Positions 17,980-26,018 of a stretch of 52,158 nt of DNA are shown piece after piece. The stretch is from Bdellovibrionales bacterium (GTDB lineage: Bacteria > Bdellovibrionota_G > JALEGL01 > JAGRMV01). A program made the position numbers and the translations under genes. The notes under the pieces were generated by a model. The model was not told the DNA's origin and did no database searches. It worked only from the letters and a program-made list of their open reading frames with translations. Within the stretch, counting starts at the first letter, position 1. Each line of letters starts with the position of its first letter. The stretch is taken from NCBI GenBank assembly GCA_020434345.1, contig JAGRAZ010000006.1, positions 1 through 52,158 on the forward strand, given 5' to 3'.

Positions 17980-18474
17980 ATGAAAAAGAAAATTACATAT
18001 AAAGATCAAGAATTCATCGTTGATATTCAACAAACAGATCAAGAAATTACTATTTCCTGGGATGATCGCACATACCATTTTTCCAAAAGTGCTATCTCAA
18101 AAGGGCTCCTTCTTACACATGAAAACCAAAGTATTGTAAGCTCGGTTGTGCAAAAAAACCAAGATACGTACAGCATTCAAGTCAATGGTAAAATTATTGA
18201 GCTTGTGCACAAAGACCCGTATGCACTTACTTCCCAAGACTCGCTTTCGGGGGGGCATGGGAATGTCAAAGCTGTAATGCCCGGACGTGTTGTTAAAATT
18301 TTGGTCAATGAAGGGCAGACTGTTGATCAAAATCAACCTGTGCTTGTACTTGAAGCAATGAAGATGGAAAATGAAATTAAAGCACCCATTGCAGGAAAAA
18401 TTGAATCCATTTTTGTAAAACAAGGGCAATCTGTTGAATCTGGCGCCAAATTAATCGGCATTACCAATACATAA
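17980..18474 (+). CDS. Biotin carboxyl carrier protein of acyl-CoA carboxylase
   Basis: 164 residues. The C-terminal 75 residues form a biotinyl domain, with V-M-P-G-R-V near 99, the biotinylation motif E-A-M-K-M-E-N (Lys128) and the hairpin partner G-Q-S-V-E-S-G. The N-terminal 90 residues form a small beta-rich region similar to the BT linker domain that binds carboxylase partners in propionyl-CoA carboxylase alpha chains. It carries carboxybiotin between the two preceding subunits. Biotin ligase is not in the window. The tight spacing (1 base) with the biotin carboxylase gene suggests the pair is a split form of a fused alpha chain. Confidence 0.9.
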   Translation: MKKKITYKDQEFIVDIQQTDQEITISWDDRTYHFSKSAISKGLLLTHENQSIVSSVVQKNQDTYSIQVNGKIIELVHKDPYALTSQDSLSGGHGNVKAVMPGRVVKILVNEGQTVDQNQPVLVLEAMKMENEIKAPIAGKIESIFVKQGQSVESGAKLIGITNT

Positions 18475-18529
18475 GATAGATTTTGAAAAAGACTTCTTTC
18501 CCTACCATGAATCTGATAGGACAGAGTCA

Positions 18530-20101
18530 GTGGACGCAAAAGTTTTTACAAAAAGATCCGATGGCTCTGAAATTTCCCAAGTAGATTCAAAAACTCCGAT
18601 CAACCCGGTTACGGATCTGGGGTTTCCCGGCACCTATCCTTATACACGGGGCGTACAATCAACAATGTATCGTGGACGATTATGGACCATGCGCCAATAC
18701 TCAGGTTTTGGTACAGCCGAACAAACCAATGCAAGATTTCATATGTTGTTATCAGCAGGTCAGACAGGTCTATCTACTGCTTTTGATTTACCCACACAAA
18801 TGGGTTTTGATGCTGACGATGCGCAAGCCAAAGGTGAAGTCGGTCGTGTTGGTGTTTCTATCTCAACACTTGATGATATGGAAAGACTCTTTGATAAAAT
18901 TCAATTGGAAAATGTTTCCACTTCAATGACCATCAATTCAACTGCGAGTATCTTACTTGCGTTTTACATTGCCGTTGCCAAAAAACAAAATGCTGATGTT
19001 ACAAAATTACGCGGCACGCTTCAAAACGATATTTTAAAAGAGTACATTGCGCGGGGAACATACATCTACCCACCCTTATCCTCTATGCGCCTAGTTACAG
19101 ATATCATTGAATATACGGCAACACATATGCCCAAATTCAATCCTATTTCGATTTCTGGTTATCACATACGAGAGGCAGGAAGTGACGCTATTCAAGAAGT
19201 TGCATTCACCCTTTCCAATGCCATTAGTTATTGTAACGATGCGATGAAAAGAGGGCTCTTGTTTGATGATTTTGCAAGCCAACTCTCTTTTTTCTTTAAT
19301 GGTCACAATGATTTTATAGAAGAAATCGCAAAATTTAGAGCAGCGAGAAAATTATGGGCAGAAATTGCACAGAATCGATTTAAAGCAAAATCAGAAAAAT
19401 CAAAAGCTTTACGTTTTCATACGCAAACTGCAGGTAGCACATTGACTGCACAGCAACCTGATAACAATATCGTGCGAGTTGCCATTCAAGCATTGGCTGC
19501 TGTGTTAGGAGGTACACAAAGTTTGCATACTAACTCTCGTGATGAAGCTTTGGGGCTTCCCACAGATGAATCTGCAACCATAGCCCTGCGAACACAACAA
19601 ATCATCGCTGAAGAAAGTGGTGTCATCAATACCATTGATCCGCTTGCTGGAAGTTTTACCATTGAAAATGAAACACAGAGAATTTTTGATGGTGCTAAAA
19701 CGTTAATTGAGAAAATTGATCAAATGGGTGGAAGTATTGCAGCCATTGAAAAGCAATTCTTTCAAAACGCTATTGCAGAACGAGCATATGAATTTGCTTC
19801 TCGTTTAGAAACTAGGGAACAGAAAATTGTGGGTGTTAATGCGTTTCAAACAGAGACCGCTCAAACCAAGGATATTTTGAAAGTTGATCCTGCACTTGAA
19901 AAGGAACAACATGATCGTCTTAAATCCTATCGCCAAAACAGGAATCAAGATGCAACGAATCTTGCATTGAAAAATCTACAGGTACAAGCCGCACAGACAA
20001 CCAACCTCGTACCCCATATCATCGAAGCAGTAGAAAATCGTGCTACGCTGGGTGAAATATCTCATGCACTTCGCGCAGTCTTTGGGCTCTACCAACCTTA
20101 A
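18530..20101 (+). CDS. Methylmalonyl-CoA mutase, catalytic (TIM-barrel) subunit without cobalamin-binding domain
   Basis: 523 residues starting at GTG, with AGGA 8 bases upstream; no in-frame ATG precedes it closely. The sequence begins the barrel with [13 protein letters not shown] and [14 protein letters not shown] near residues 35-65. The Tyr in R-Q-Y is the residue that marks methylmalonyl-CoA mutase; isobutyryl-CoA mutases carry Phe. Also present are [21 protein letters not shown] and [11 protein letters not shown]. It isomerises methylmalonyl-CoA and succinyl-CoA by an adenosylcobalamin radical mechanism. The usual C-terminal B12 domain (D-x-H-x-x-G) is absent, so a separate small subunit must be encoded elsewhere. 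It follows propionyl-CoA carboxylase and completes that pathway. Confidence 0.92.
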   Translation: MDAKVFTKRSDGSEISQVDSKTPINPVTDLGFPGTYPYTRGVQSTMYRGRLWTMRQYSGFGTAEQTNARFHMLLSAGQTGLSTAFDLPTQMGFDADDAQAKGEVGRVGVSISTLDDMERLFDKIQLENVSTSMTINSTASILLAFYIAVAKKQNADVTKLRGTLQNDILKEYIARGTYIYPPLSSMRLVTDIIEYTATHMPKFNPISISGYHIREAGSDAIQEVAFTLSNAISYCNDAMKRGLLFDDFASQLSFFFNGHNDFIEEIAKFRAARKLWAEIAQNRFKAKSEKSKALRFHTQTAGSTLTAQQPDNNIVRVAIQALAAVLGGTQSLHTNSRDEALGLPTDESATIALRTQQIIAEESGVINTIDPLAGSFTIENETQRIFDGAKTLIEKIDQMGGSIAAIEKQFFQNAIAERAYEFASRLETREQKIVGVNAFQTETAQTKDILKVDPALEKEQHDRLKSYRQNRNQDATNLALKNLQVQAAQTTNLVPHIIEAVENRATLGEISHALRAVFGLYQP

Positions 20102-20110
20102 ATATCCGCA

Positions 20111-20138
20111 TTGACGCGAAACATCCGTTTTTGATATG
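20111..20138 (+). promoter_or_regulatory. Candidate promoter for the lipoprotein gene at 20150
   Basis: TTGACG (20111-20116) and TGATAT/GATATG (20132-20138) are spaced by 15-16 bases. The presumed start of transcription would be only about 5 bases before the ATG at 20150, and no Shine-Dalgarno sequence is present. Confidence 0.4.
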
Positions 20139-20149
20139 GTTCACACCAT

Positions 20150-20839
20150 ATGAAAAACCGCATGGTTGTACTTTTTTTTCTATTGTTTTTTACAGGTTGC
20201 ACACAAGGTCATTTGTTTGCTTGCTATAAACAGCACCTGCTAAAGGGGTTGAAAGATCATCAGGAAGGCTCGCAACAGCAAACAACAATTGTTTTTTTTG
20301 ATCCTACGCATCGTACTCAAATATTACTCCGTAAGAATGCAAGTGCATTAGAAAAAAAATTTCTTGTTGCTGATTTTTGGAATGATGTACCCCAAAAGGA
20401 AATTCAACATTTTGTGTTGGGCAATTCCAGAGAAGAAAATCTAAACCTTGATCGATTTTTACTCAAAGCCATACCACTTGAAAATAGATTGTATGAATTC
20501 ATGATCAATGAAGGTATTTTTCCCAATGAAAACAATCCAACAGAATTTGAATATCAACCTCAAGATCTTCACTATATTGTTTATACATATATTGCATTAA
20601 ACATATTGATAGTAGAGGCATATGATCATCTTTGTATTAGCCACGCCTCTTCTTTTGAAGATTCAAAAACAGATCAACTTGTTAAACCTGAAATCAATTC
20701 AATTCTAAATAATTTAGAATATCTACTACGTAATTATATTTCATTGTTAGAAAATCCTGAATTTCAACTTCCCTATAAGAATGAGCTTTTAGAGTTTTAT
20801 AAAAGAGAATATACGTGGTTGGAAGACAACTATTCCTGA
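20150..20839 (+). CDS. Hypothetical lipoprotein
   Basis: 229 residues with a lipoprotein signal (K-N-R-M-V-V-L-F-F-L-L-F-F-T-G-C, lipid-modified Cys near residue 17). After the lipobox the protein is largely helical and acidic with no recognised domain. The residues next to the Cys (Thr-Gln) do not include the Asp at +2 that retains lipoproteins in the inner membrane, so outer-membrane targeting is likely if Lol rules apply. Its 3' end overlaps the 3' end of tatC on the other strand by 10 bases. It may be read from its own short-leader promoter. No function can be proposed. Confidence 0.75.
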   Translation: MKNRMVVLFFLLFFTGCTQGHLFACYKQHLLKGLKDHQEGSQQQTTIVFFDPTHRTQILLRKNASALEKKFLVADFWNDVPQKEIQHFVLGNSREENLNLDRFLLKAIPLENRLYEFMINEGIFPNENNPTEFEYQPQDLHYIVYTYIALNILIVEAYDHLCISHASSFEDSKTDQLVKPEINSILNNLEYLLRNYISLLENPEFQLPYKNELLEFYKREYTWLEDNYS

Positions 20840-21582
20840 GCTTCTTTTGTCTTAAAAAAGTATGTTACGATAATTGTAAGTCCATATAAACAAATCAATG
20901 GCAGAGACATCATCATCAAGGTCCCCGGATCAGGTGTAGGAGTAACAATTGCACTAAAGATGACGATGCCAACAATAATTCCTCTCCAATGGGAGATCAG
21001 TGCTGATCTTGGTAGAATACCAAAATAGACCAAGTACATCGCAATAAGCGGTGCCTCAAAAGAAATGCCAAAACCCAATAGCATCCAAGAAGCAAGTCGA
21101 TAGTAATCTTGCATTCGAATCAACGCTTGGATATTTTGATCCGATGTTAGAGATAAGAAAAATGCAAAGCCTTTAGGAAAAACAAAAATGTACCCAAACA
21201 AAGCTCCACCTACAAAAAAGGTCGTTGCTAACAAAACAAAGGGTATCACATGTCTTTTTTCACTTGCTTTTAATCCCGGAGCAACAAATTTCCATGCTTG
21301 ATAGAAAACAAAAGGACTGGCAACAAATATAGAAGCAAGTAAACTTAGTTTTAGGTACACAATAAATGCCTCTAAAATTCCAGTTTGAATTAGGGTTGGC
21401 GTTTGATCCAACACCATTAGATATGCATGATCAAAAGGAAGACGTAAAAACTGAAAAATTTGCTTATGAAATCCATAACAAAAGAAAAATGAAGCGACGA
21501 TTGCAATAAAGGATCGAATAATGCGAATACGCAATTCTCCAAAATGTTGCCAAAATCCCATTTGTTGATTTGTCTCATTCAT
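20830..21582 (-). CDS. tatC: Sec-independent protein translocase TatC
   Basis: About 250 residues from the ATG of M-N-E-T-N-Q-Q-M; the longer frame upstream lies within tatA and is less likely. Six membrane helices are visible. The conserved N-terminal F-G-E-L-R-x-R-I/L (the twin-arginine binding face), the P-F-V-F-Y-Q-A-W-K-F-V-A-P-G-L segment and F-G-I-S-F-E-A-P-L with its conserved Glu all match TatC. It recognises twin-arginine signal peptides in the inner membrane. The start lies inside the last codons of tatA (overlap 8 bases), so the two are coupled. Iron-sulfur or cofactor-bearing exported proteins are its usual cargo. Near residue 20 the basic patch is intact. Confidence 0.93.
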   Translation of the reverse strand: MNETNQQMGFWQHFGELRIRIIRSFIAIVASFFFCYGFHKQIFQFLRLPFDHAYLMVLDQTPTLIQTGILEAFIVYLKLSLLASIFVASPFVFYQAWKFVAPGLKASEKRHVIPFVLLATTFFVGGALFGYIFVFPKGFAFFLSLTSDQNIQALIRMQDYYRLASWMLLGFGISFEAPLIAMYLVYFGILPRSALISHWRGIIVGIVIFSAIVTPTPDPGTLMMMSLPLICLYGLTIIVTYFFKTKEAQE

Positions 21583-21820
21583 GGTGTTTGTTCTTTTCAT
21601 CTTGGGATTGATGATTTGGGTCTTCTTCAAGTTTTAAAACATTCGACTCTACTTTTGCAATTTCACGGTTAATTTGTTTTTGTACATCAGAGGTCGCGTG
21701 CTTGATATCTCGAAAAACTCGATTGATCTTGGCCAAGAGGGTTGGAAGTCGGTCTGGTCCATAAAAAATGATGATGATCAATCCTATAACAATTAACTCT
21801 GGTGTACCTATACCCAACAT
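21575..21820 (-). CDS. tatA: Twin-arginine translocase TatA/TatB-type subunit
   Basis: 81 residues: a short N-terminal membrane helix (E-L-I-V-I-G-L-I-I-I-I-F), the hinge Y-G-P-D-R-L-P, and an amphipathic helix (L-L-A-K-I-N-R-V-F-R-D-I) followed by a charged tail. The F-Y-G-P-x-x-L-P pattern fits both TatA and TatB. Only one such gene is present next to tatC, so it may be a dual-function TatA or the partner of another copy elsewhere. The hinge reads Y-G where F-G is commonest. It is preceded by a good promoter with a very short leader. Confidence 0.88.
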   Translation of the reverse strand: MLGIGTPELIVIGLIIIIFYGPDRLPTLLAKINRVFRDIKHATSDVQKQINREIAKVESNVLKLEEDPNHQSQDEKNKHHE

Positions 21821-21833
21821 ATGCGTTCTACAA

Positions 21834-21862
21834 ATACTACCTTAAATCGTAGTTTTGAACAA
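21834..21862 (-). promoter_or_regulatory. Promoter of tatA-tatC
   Basis: On the minus strand TTGTTC (21857-21862), a 17-base spacer and TAGTAT (21834-21839). The predicted start is about 6 bases before the tatA ATG at 21820, another short-leader transcript. Confidence 0.5.
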
Positions 21863-21893
21863 AAAGTGAGATATAGCTGGAAAACAAAGCTGA

Positions 21894-22895
21894 TCACGCT
21901 GTGCTTGAAGAGCTGGTTTTGCCCTTGCTTCGTGTCGACTTTTCCTTTTTCTCTGCTGTTGCACCCTTAAGAAGTAAAAACTTTTCAACAGACTTTCTAA
22001 ACTTGGGATCTTTAGAATCTTTGCGCAAATAACTCAAAATATCCATGGTTTTTTTAGGATTGATGCTAGATTTAAGTCTACCTTCGGCATCAAGCTCAAT
22101 ATAAGGTTCGTTTCGAAGTTTTTGCACCTCTGTATAGCTTAAAAATGAAACGGTACCAATGCCGCCTTCAAAAGTAAAAACGGGTGCTAAATTATCATCG
22201 TCCATATCATATTGTAGATGAAGTTTTTCATAGTTATCAATCATCTTTTTGGCTTCAACAACCGTCAGAATAGGTCGGCTGGAATAAGGATTCTGCTCAT
22301 CTAGTGTAGGGCAAAATTCCCAAAAGCGTATATGAATTTTTCTTTCGCGGGTTAATCTTGCTATTTCAACAATTTCATCACTGTTGATTTCATTTAAAAG
22401 TAAAATGTTAAGACGAATATCTGCATATTTAAGTTTCTCGACTTTTTCAATTCCATCTAGAACGCGGTACAGCGCATCTTTTCCATTCAGCTTTTGATAT
22501 TTGATAAAATTAAGTGTGTCCAACTGGTAAATATCAACTTTTTTCAAGCCCATTTTGCGCAACGAATCTGCATAATTTTTTAAATGCGTTCCGTTGGTTA
22601 CAAGTCGAACATCTTTGATTCCTTTATAGGAATGGGCCGCTTTAATAAAAGACGAAACGTCTTTACGTAGTAGCGGTTCGTTACCTTCAATCGTAATTCG
22701 CTGAATGCCTTGTTCTCCAACAATTTTAACAAATTTGTTTACGTCAGTGTGGAGTAATGTTGGCGGATGCTCTGAAAATCTTTCACGCAACCCCATACAT
22801 CTTTCATAAAATGGATGAATATTGGATTCATTTGTAATGCTGATTTTAAGTGTTTGGATTCTGGGGGTCGAAGCGTCCATACGAATTGCAACCAT
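21894..22895 (-). CDS. MoaA-like protein lacking both iron-sulfur clusters (probable pseudoenzyme)
   Basis: 333 residues, about the length of MoaA, and it follows the MoaA order throughout: L-K-I-S-I-T-N at 17-22, I-E-G-N-E-P-L-L-R-K-D at 69-79 (radical SAM G-G-E-P is G-N-E-P), L-V-T-N-G-T-H-L at 98-105, L-G-L/M-G-L-K-K-V-D-I-Y near 115, L-N-G-K-D-A-L-Y-R-V-L-D-G-I at 136-149 and F-W-E-F-C-P at 191-196. The radical SAM C-x3-C-x2-C is replaced by N-E-S-N-I-H-P-F-Y-E-R-C, leaving one Cys (33). The C-terminal cluster region, normally F-C-x2-C-N-R-L-R ending C-L, reads E-V-Q-K-L-R-N-E-P-Y near 256-265 with no Cys. Only Cys33 and Cys194 exist. It cannot bind either cluster or cleave SAM as MoaA does. 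The Ser/Lys/Thr-rich tail (315-333) also replaces the C-terminal Gly-Gly. Good ribosome site AAGGAG. Function unknown. Confidence 0.82.
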   Translation of the reverse strand: MVAIRMDASTPRIQTLKISITNESNIHPFYERCMGLRERFSEHPPTLLHTDVNKFVKIVGEQGIQRITIEGNEPLLRKDVSSFIKAAHSYKGIKDVRLVTNGTHLKNYADSLRKMGLKKVDIYQLDTLNFIKYQKLNGKDALYRVLDGIEKVEKLKYADIRLNILLLNEINSDEIVEIARLTRERKIHIRFWEFCPTLDEQNPYSSRPILTVVEAKKMIDNYEKLHLQYDMDDDNLAPVFTFEGGIGTVSFLSYTEVQKLRNEPYIELDAEGRLKSSINPKKTMDILSYLRKDSKDPKFRKSVEKFLLLKGATAEKKEKSTRSKGKTSSSSTA

Positions 22896-23008
22896 AATAT
22901 CTACTCCTTAACTTCCATTAACGTTTTACTTTGATTAGAATAAACCCTTTGAACGACATCCACGAAAGTTGTGGAATTTTTTTGTTGTACGTCTCATCAA
23001 CTCTTTTG

Positions 23009-23037
23009 GATATATGGATTGCCTTTTTCTTTGTCAA
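23009..23037 (-). promoter_or_regulatory. Strong promoter for the MoaA-like gene
   Basis: On the minus strand TTGACA (23032-23037), exactly 17 bases, then TATATC (23009-23014). Transcription would start near 23001, leaving a leader of about 105 bases before the ATG at 22895. The rest of the 211-base gap (22896-23106) holds only this leader and a weak CCAC/GTGG stem. Confidence 0.65.
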
Positions 23038-23106
23038 GCGTGTATTTTGAACCCCCTGTAAAGGCTTTCTACAAGCTATCTTTAGAGAGGTGCGAATATA
23101 TTTATG

Positions 23107-23451
23107 CTACGCGTTATTTTGAAATTTTTGATAAAGTTTGGAAATCACTTCGCGACCTTCATCGTTAAGTTCAACGAACTTTATTCCCATTCCCTTGCGA
23201 TGTGTAGGATCTTCTTCAAGCCATCGTACAATTCCCTTACCAATAATGGGTAAGCCCCCATCCTGAACACGAAACTCAAAATCTAACAATGTACCAATCG
23301 GTTTGAGTACATCTGATTCAAGAAACAATCCGCCCTCACTTAAATTTTGTAGAATCATTAAATTTCGTTGTTCTTCCTCACGAAATACCACTTTGACTTG
23401 TGTAGCCAGTGCGATACGGGCAAACTTACGTCGGTTTTTTGAATCGTTCAT
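23107..23451 (-). CDS. PilZ domain protein, putative c-di-GMP receptor
   Basis: 114 residues, a single PilZ domain. The N-terminal R-R-K-F-A-R corresponds to the R-x3-R half of the c-di-GMP site, and N-L-S-E-G-G-L-F-L near residue 40 to the D/N-x-S-x-x-G half. The C-terminal strand G-M-G-I-K-F-V-E-L matches the family consensus. Both binding motifs are intact, so it should bind c-di-GMP. Stand-alone PilZ proteins act as adaptors in motility, pili or gliding. It lies divergent to PBP1A with 95 bases between their starts. No partner is obvious nearby. Confidence 0.9.
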   Translation of the reverse strand: MNDSKNRRKFARIALATQVKVVFREEEQRNLMILQNLSEGGLFLESDVLKPIGTLLDFEFRVQDGGLPIIGKGIVRWLEEDPTHRKGMGIKFVELNDEGREVISKLYQKFQNNA

Positions 23452-23491
23452 ATCTTGTCTATCTGAAATTGGGATACTATGATAGCCTACC

Positions 23492-23520
23492 TTAAGGCAA
23501 TCAAACTACTTCATTATAAT
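23492..23520 (+). promoter_or_regulatory. Candidate promoter of the PBP1A operon
   Basis: A consensus TATAAT at 23515-23520 with TTAAGG 17 bases upstream (23492-23497). The -10 is perfect and the -35 poor. It would give a leader of about 20 bases ahead of the ATG at 23547. Confidence 0.45.
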
Positions 23521-23546
23521 ATAAGAGAGCAAAGAATACGAACCAA

Positions 23547-26018
23547 ATGTTAAAGATCTTAAAGCGTCATTCCAAAAAAATTTTTACTGCCATCGCGATT
23601 GCCACACTTGTTGGAGTTATCTTAGTAGGTGCCCTATCATTGGCGATTTTAAGAGATTTACCATCAGTGGATACACTACGCCCCTACAAACCCAAAGTTG
23701 CAACAGAGGTCTATTCCAAGGAAATGGTTAAAATTGGTGAATTTTATCAAGAAAGAAGATTTTTTGTACCCCTTGATCAAATTCCACCTGTTCTTGCCCA
23801 AGCTTTTGTCACAGCAGAGGACGCTGGTTTTTATGACCATGGTGGAATTTCTTTAATGGCAATCACCCGAGCGATGATGAAAAATATACAGGCCGGCTAT
23901 AAAAAACAAGGGGGAAGCACAATCACGCAACAGGTCGCTCGCGCACTTTTATTATCTCCAGAAAAAAAATATTCTCGGAAAGTAAAAGAAATTTTTCTAG
24001 CTTTTTTTATGGAACGCTTTTTTTCTAAAAGTGAAATTTTAGAAATGTATCTTAACCAAGTTTATCTAGGAAACTCTGCCTATGGCGTACAAGCTGCTTC
24101 AGAAGTGTATTTTGGAAAAGACCTTGGACAACTAACCCTTGGTGAGGTGGCCATGATTGCTGGACTTACAAAAGCACCCAGCCGAGACAATCCGAAAAAT
24201 GATTTTGAAAAAGCAAAAGTACGCCAGAAATATGTACTTGAACGCCTTTTAGAGGAAAAAAAGATTGCAAAAGAGGAGCATGACAGAGCTTTGGAAGAAG
24301 AAATCAAAGTGAATCCAGATGCTGATTTAAATCTTACAATTGCGCCTTATTTTGTCGAAAATTTACGTACGTATTTGATGGATCGTTATGGTTCAAAAGT
24401 TGTTTTAGAAGACGGATTACAAGTTTATACAACGCTACAAATTAAACCGGCTCTTGCTGCACAAGATGCTCTACAAAATGGTATCGAAACGATTGATCAA
24501 CGACAGGGCTATCGAGGCATCATTGAGCATGTTGAAAAAGACCAAATTGAAACCTTTATTGAAAAAAACTTACAATCACAAAAAATTCAAGATCGTGAAC
24601 CACTTAAAGCTATTGTATTAGAGCTAAATGATAAAGACGGTTGGGTAAAATTACACACAGGTCGCAAAGAAGTGTTGATGCTTCTTAAAGACTTTGAATG
24701 GGCAAGAACACCCAATCCAGATGTTTTCTGGGAAAACCATTTAATTAAAAAGCCGTCCCAAGTTTTTACACAAGGTGATGTCATCTGGATTAAACCATCT
24801 CTACTTGAAAACCAAAAAACACCTGATGATTGTATAGAATGTCCATTGGTTCGACTTTATCAATACCCTGAAGTTCAAGGTTCACTTATTTCCATGGATC
24901 CCGATAATGGAGAAGTGGTTGCAATGGTTGGAGGATATGATTTTACCAAAAGTGAATTTAATCGTGCCATCAGTGGGAAAAGACAACCGGGTTCTGCCTT
25001 CAAACCATTTATTTATAGTGCGGCCATTGATCACGGCTATACAGCAGCAAGTATTATTAATGACGCGCCAATTGTATATGATGATCCAACCAACGAGTTT
25101 ACATGGAAACCCAAAAACTATGGCGGTAAATTTTACGGGGATACAATTTTTAGAGATTGTCTTATCCAATCAAGAAACATTCCAACCATTAAAATTTTAC
25201 AAGACATCGGCATTGATAAAGTGATCAACAATGCAAAAAAAATGGGCATTACATCAACGTTGGAACGAAACTTTTCTCTTGCTTTGGGATCCTCAAGCGT
25301 AAGCCCCTTTGAAATGGCGCGTGCCTACAGTGTTTTTGCTTCAGGGGGGAAAAAGGTTGAGCCATTTATGATTACCAAAATTTTAGACCGAGATCGTCAG
25401 GTACTAGAATCACATGAAAACCTTACATTTAAAGAACCCCTGTTTACACAAGTGGATCGTGTTTTTGAAAACAGATATGAACAACAAAAAATCGCACAAA
25501 TTGCAGAACTTGGTAAAGATCCAGAAGCTGAGTTGCCCGATCCTTATGTGATGTCACCCCAAACTGCGTATATCACAACACATCTACTTTCTGAGGTTAT
25601 TACATCAGGTACAGGACGACGAGCACTCTCTATTGGAAGACCCGCGGCAGGAAAAACTGGAACAACAAATGATAATTTGGATGCTTGGTTTGTGGGTTAT
25701 ACACCTGATTTGGTTGCAGCTGTATGGATTGGGTATGATGATCGCAAGCCTCTGGGCGTACTAGAAGGCGGCGGAAGCACAGCCACACCTGTTTGGCTGG
25801 ATTATATGAAGCTTGCATTGGAAGATAAACCCAAAAAAGATTTTTTCATTCCTCCCGGGCTCACCTATGTACAAATTGATCCAGAGACAGGAAAGCTTGC
25901 AACAGAAAAAACAGCTCGACCTGTATTTGAAGTTTTTCGAGAAGGATCTGAACCAACAGCGTATACAAGCGAAGAACAAAAAACGAAACAAGCCCAAGAG
26001 TTTTTCTTAACAGAATAA
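23547..26018 (+). CDS. mrcA: Bifunctional penicillin-binding protein 1A
   Basis: 823 residues, standard for class A PBPs. One N-terminal membrane helix (about 12-35) is followed by the glycosyltransferase domain with E-D-A-G-F-Y-D-H-G-G (catalytic Glu, near 92), G-G-S-T-I-T-Q-Q and R-K-V-K-E-I-F-L-A. The transpeptidase domain carries the S-x-x-K site in P-G-S-A-F-K-P-F, the S-R-N triad element and K-T-G-T near 700. It polymerises and crosslinks peptidoglycan in the periplasm. Its stop codon overlaps the start of the SpoIID-like gene by one base (TAATG), linking synthesis to a lytic transglycosylase. An insert with OB-like character lies between the two domains (about 310-430), as in Gram-negative PBP1A. 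Confidence 0.93.
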   Translation: MLKILKRHSKKIFTAIAIATLVGVILVGALSLAILRDLPSVDTLRPYKPKVATEVYSKEMVKIGEFYQERRFFVPLDQIPPVLAQAFVTAEDAGFYDHGGISLMAITRAMMKNIQAGYKKQGGSTITQQVARALLLSPEKKYSRKVKEIFLAFFMERFFSKSEILEMYLNQVYLGNSAYGVQAASEVYFGKDLGQLTLGEVAMIAGLTKAPSRDNPKNDFEKAKVRQKYVLERLLEEKKIAKEEHDRALEEEIKVNPDADLNLTIAPYFVENLRTYLMDRYGSKVVLEDGLQVYTTLQIKPALAAQDALQNGIETIDQRQGYRGIIEHVEKDQIETFIEKNLQSQKIQDREPLKAIVLELNDKDGWVKLHTGRKEVLMLLKDFEWARTPNPDVFWENHLIKKPSQVFTQGDVIWIKPSLLENQKTPDDCIECPLVRLYQYPEVQGSLISMDPDNGEVVAMVGGYDFTKSEFNRAISGKRQPGSAFKPFIYSAAIDHGYTAASIINDAPIVYDDPTNEFTWKPKNYGGKFYGDTIFRDCLIQSRNIPTIKILQDIGIDKVINNAKKMGITSTLERNFSLALGSSSVSPFEMARAYSVFASGGKKVEPFMITKILDRDRQVLESHENLTFKEPLFTQVDRVFENRYEQQKIAQIAELGKDPEAELPDPYVMSPQTAYITTHLLSEVITSGTGRRALSIGRPAAGKTGTTNDNLDAWFVGYTPDLVAAVWIGYDDRKPLGVLEGGGSTATPVWLDYMKLALEDKPKKDFFIPPGLTYVQIDPETGKLATEKTARPVFEVFREGSEPTAYTSEEQKTKQAQEFFLTE

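Noticed and set aside
22960..23001. Hammerhead-like core (TTGATGAG) in the leader of the MoaA-like gene
   Set aside because: The first core base is wrong and the GAAA strand with stems is not present at the needed place.
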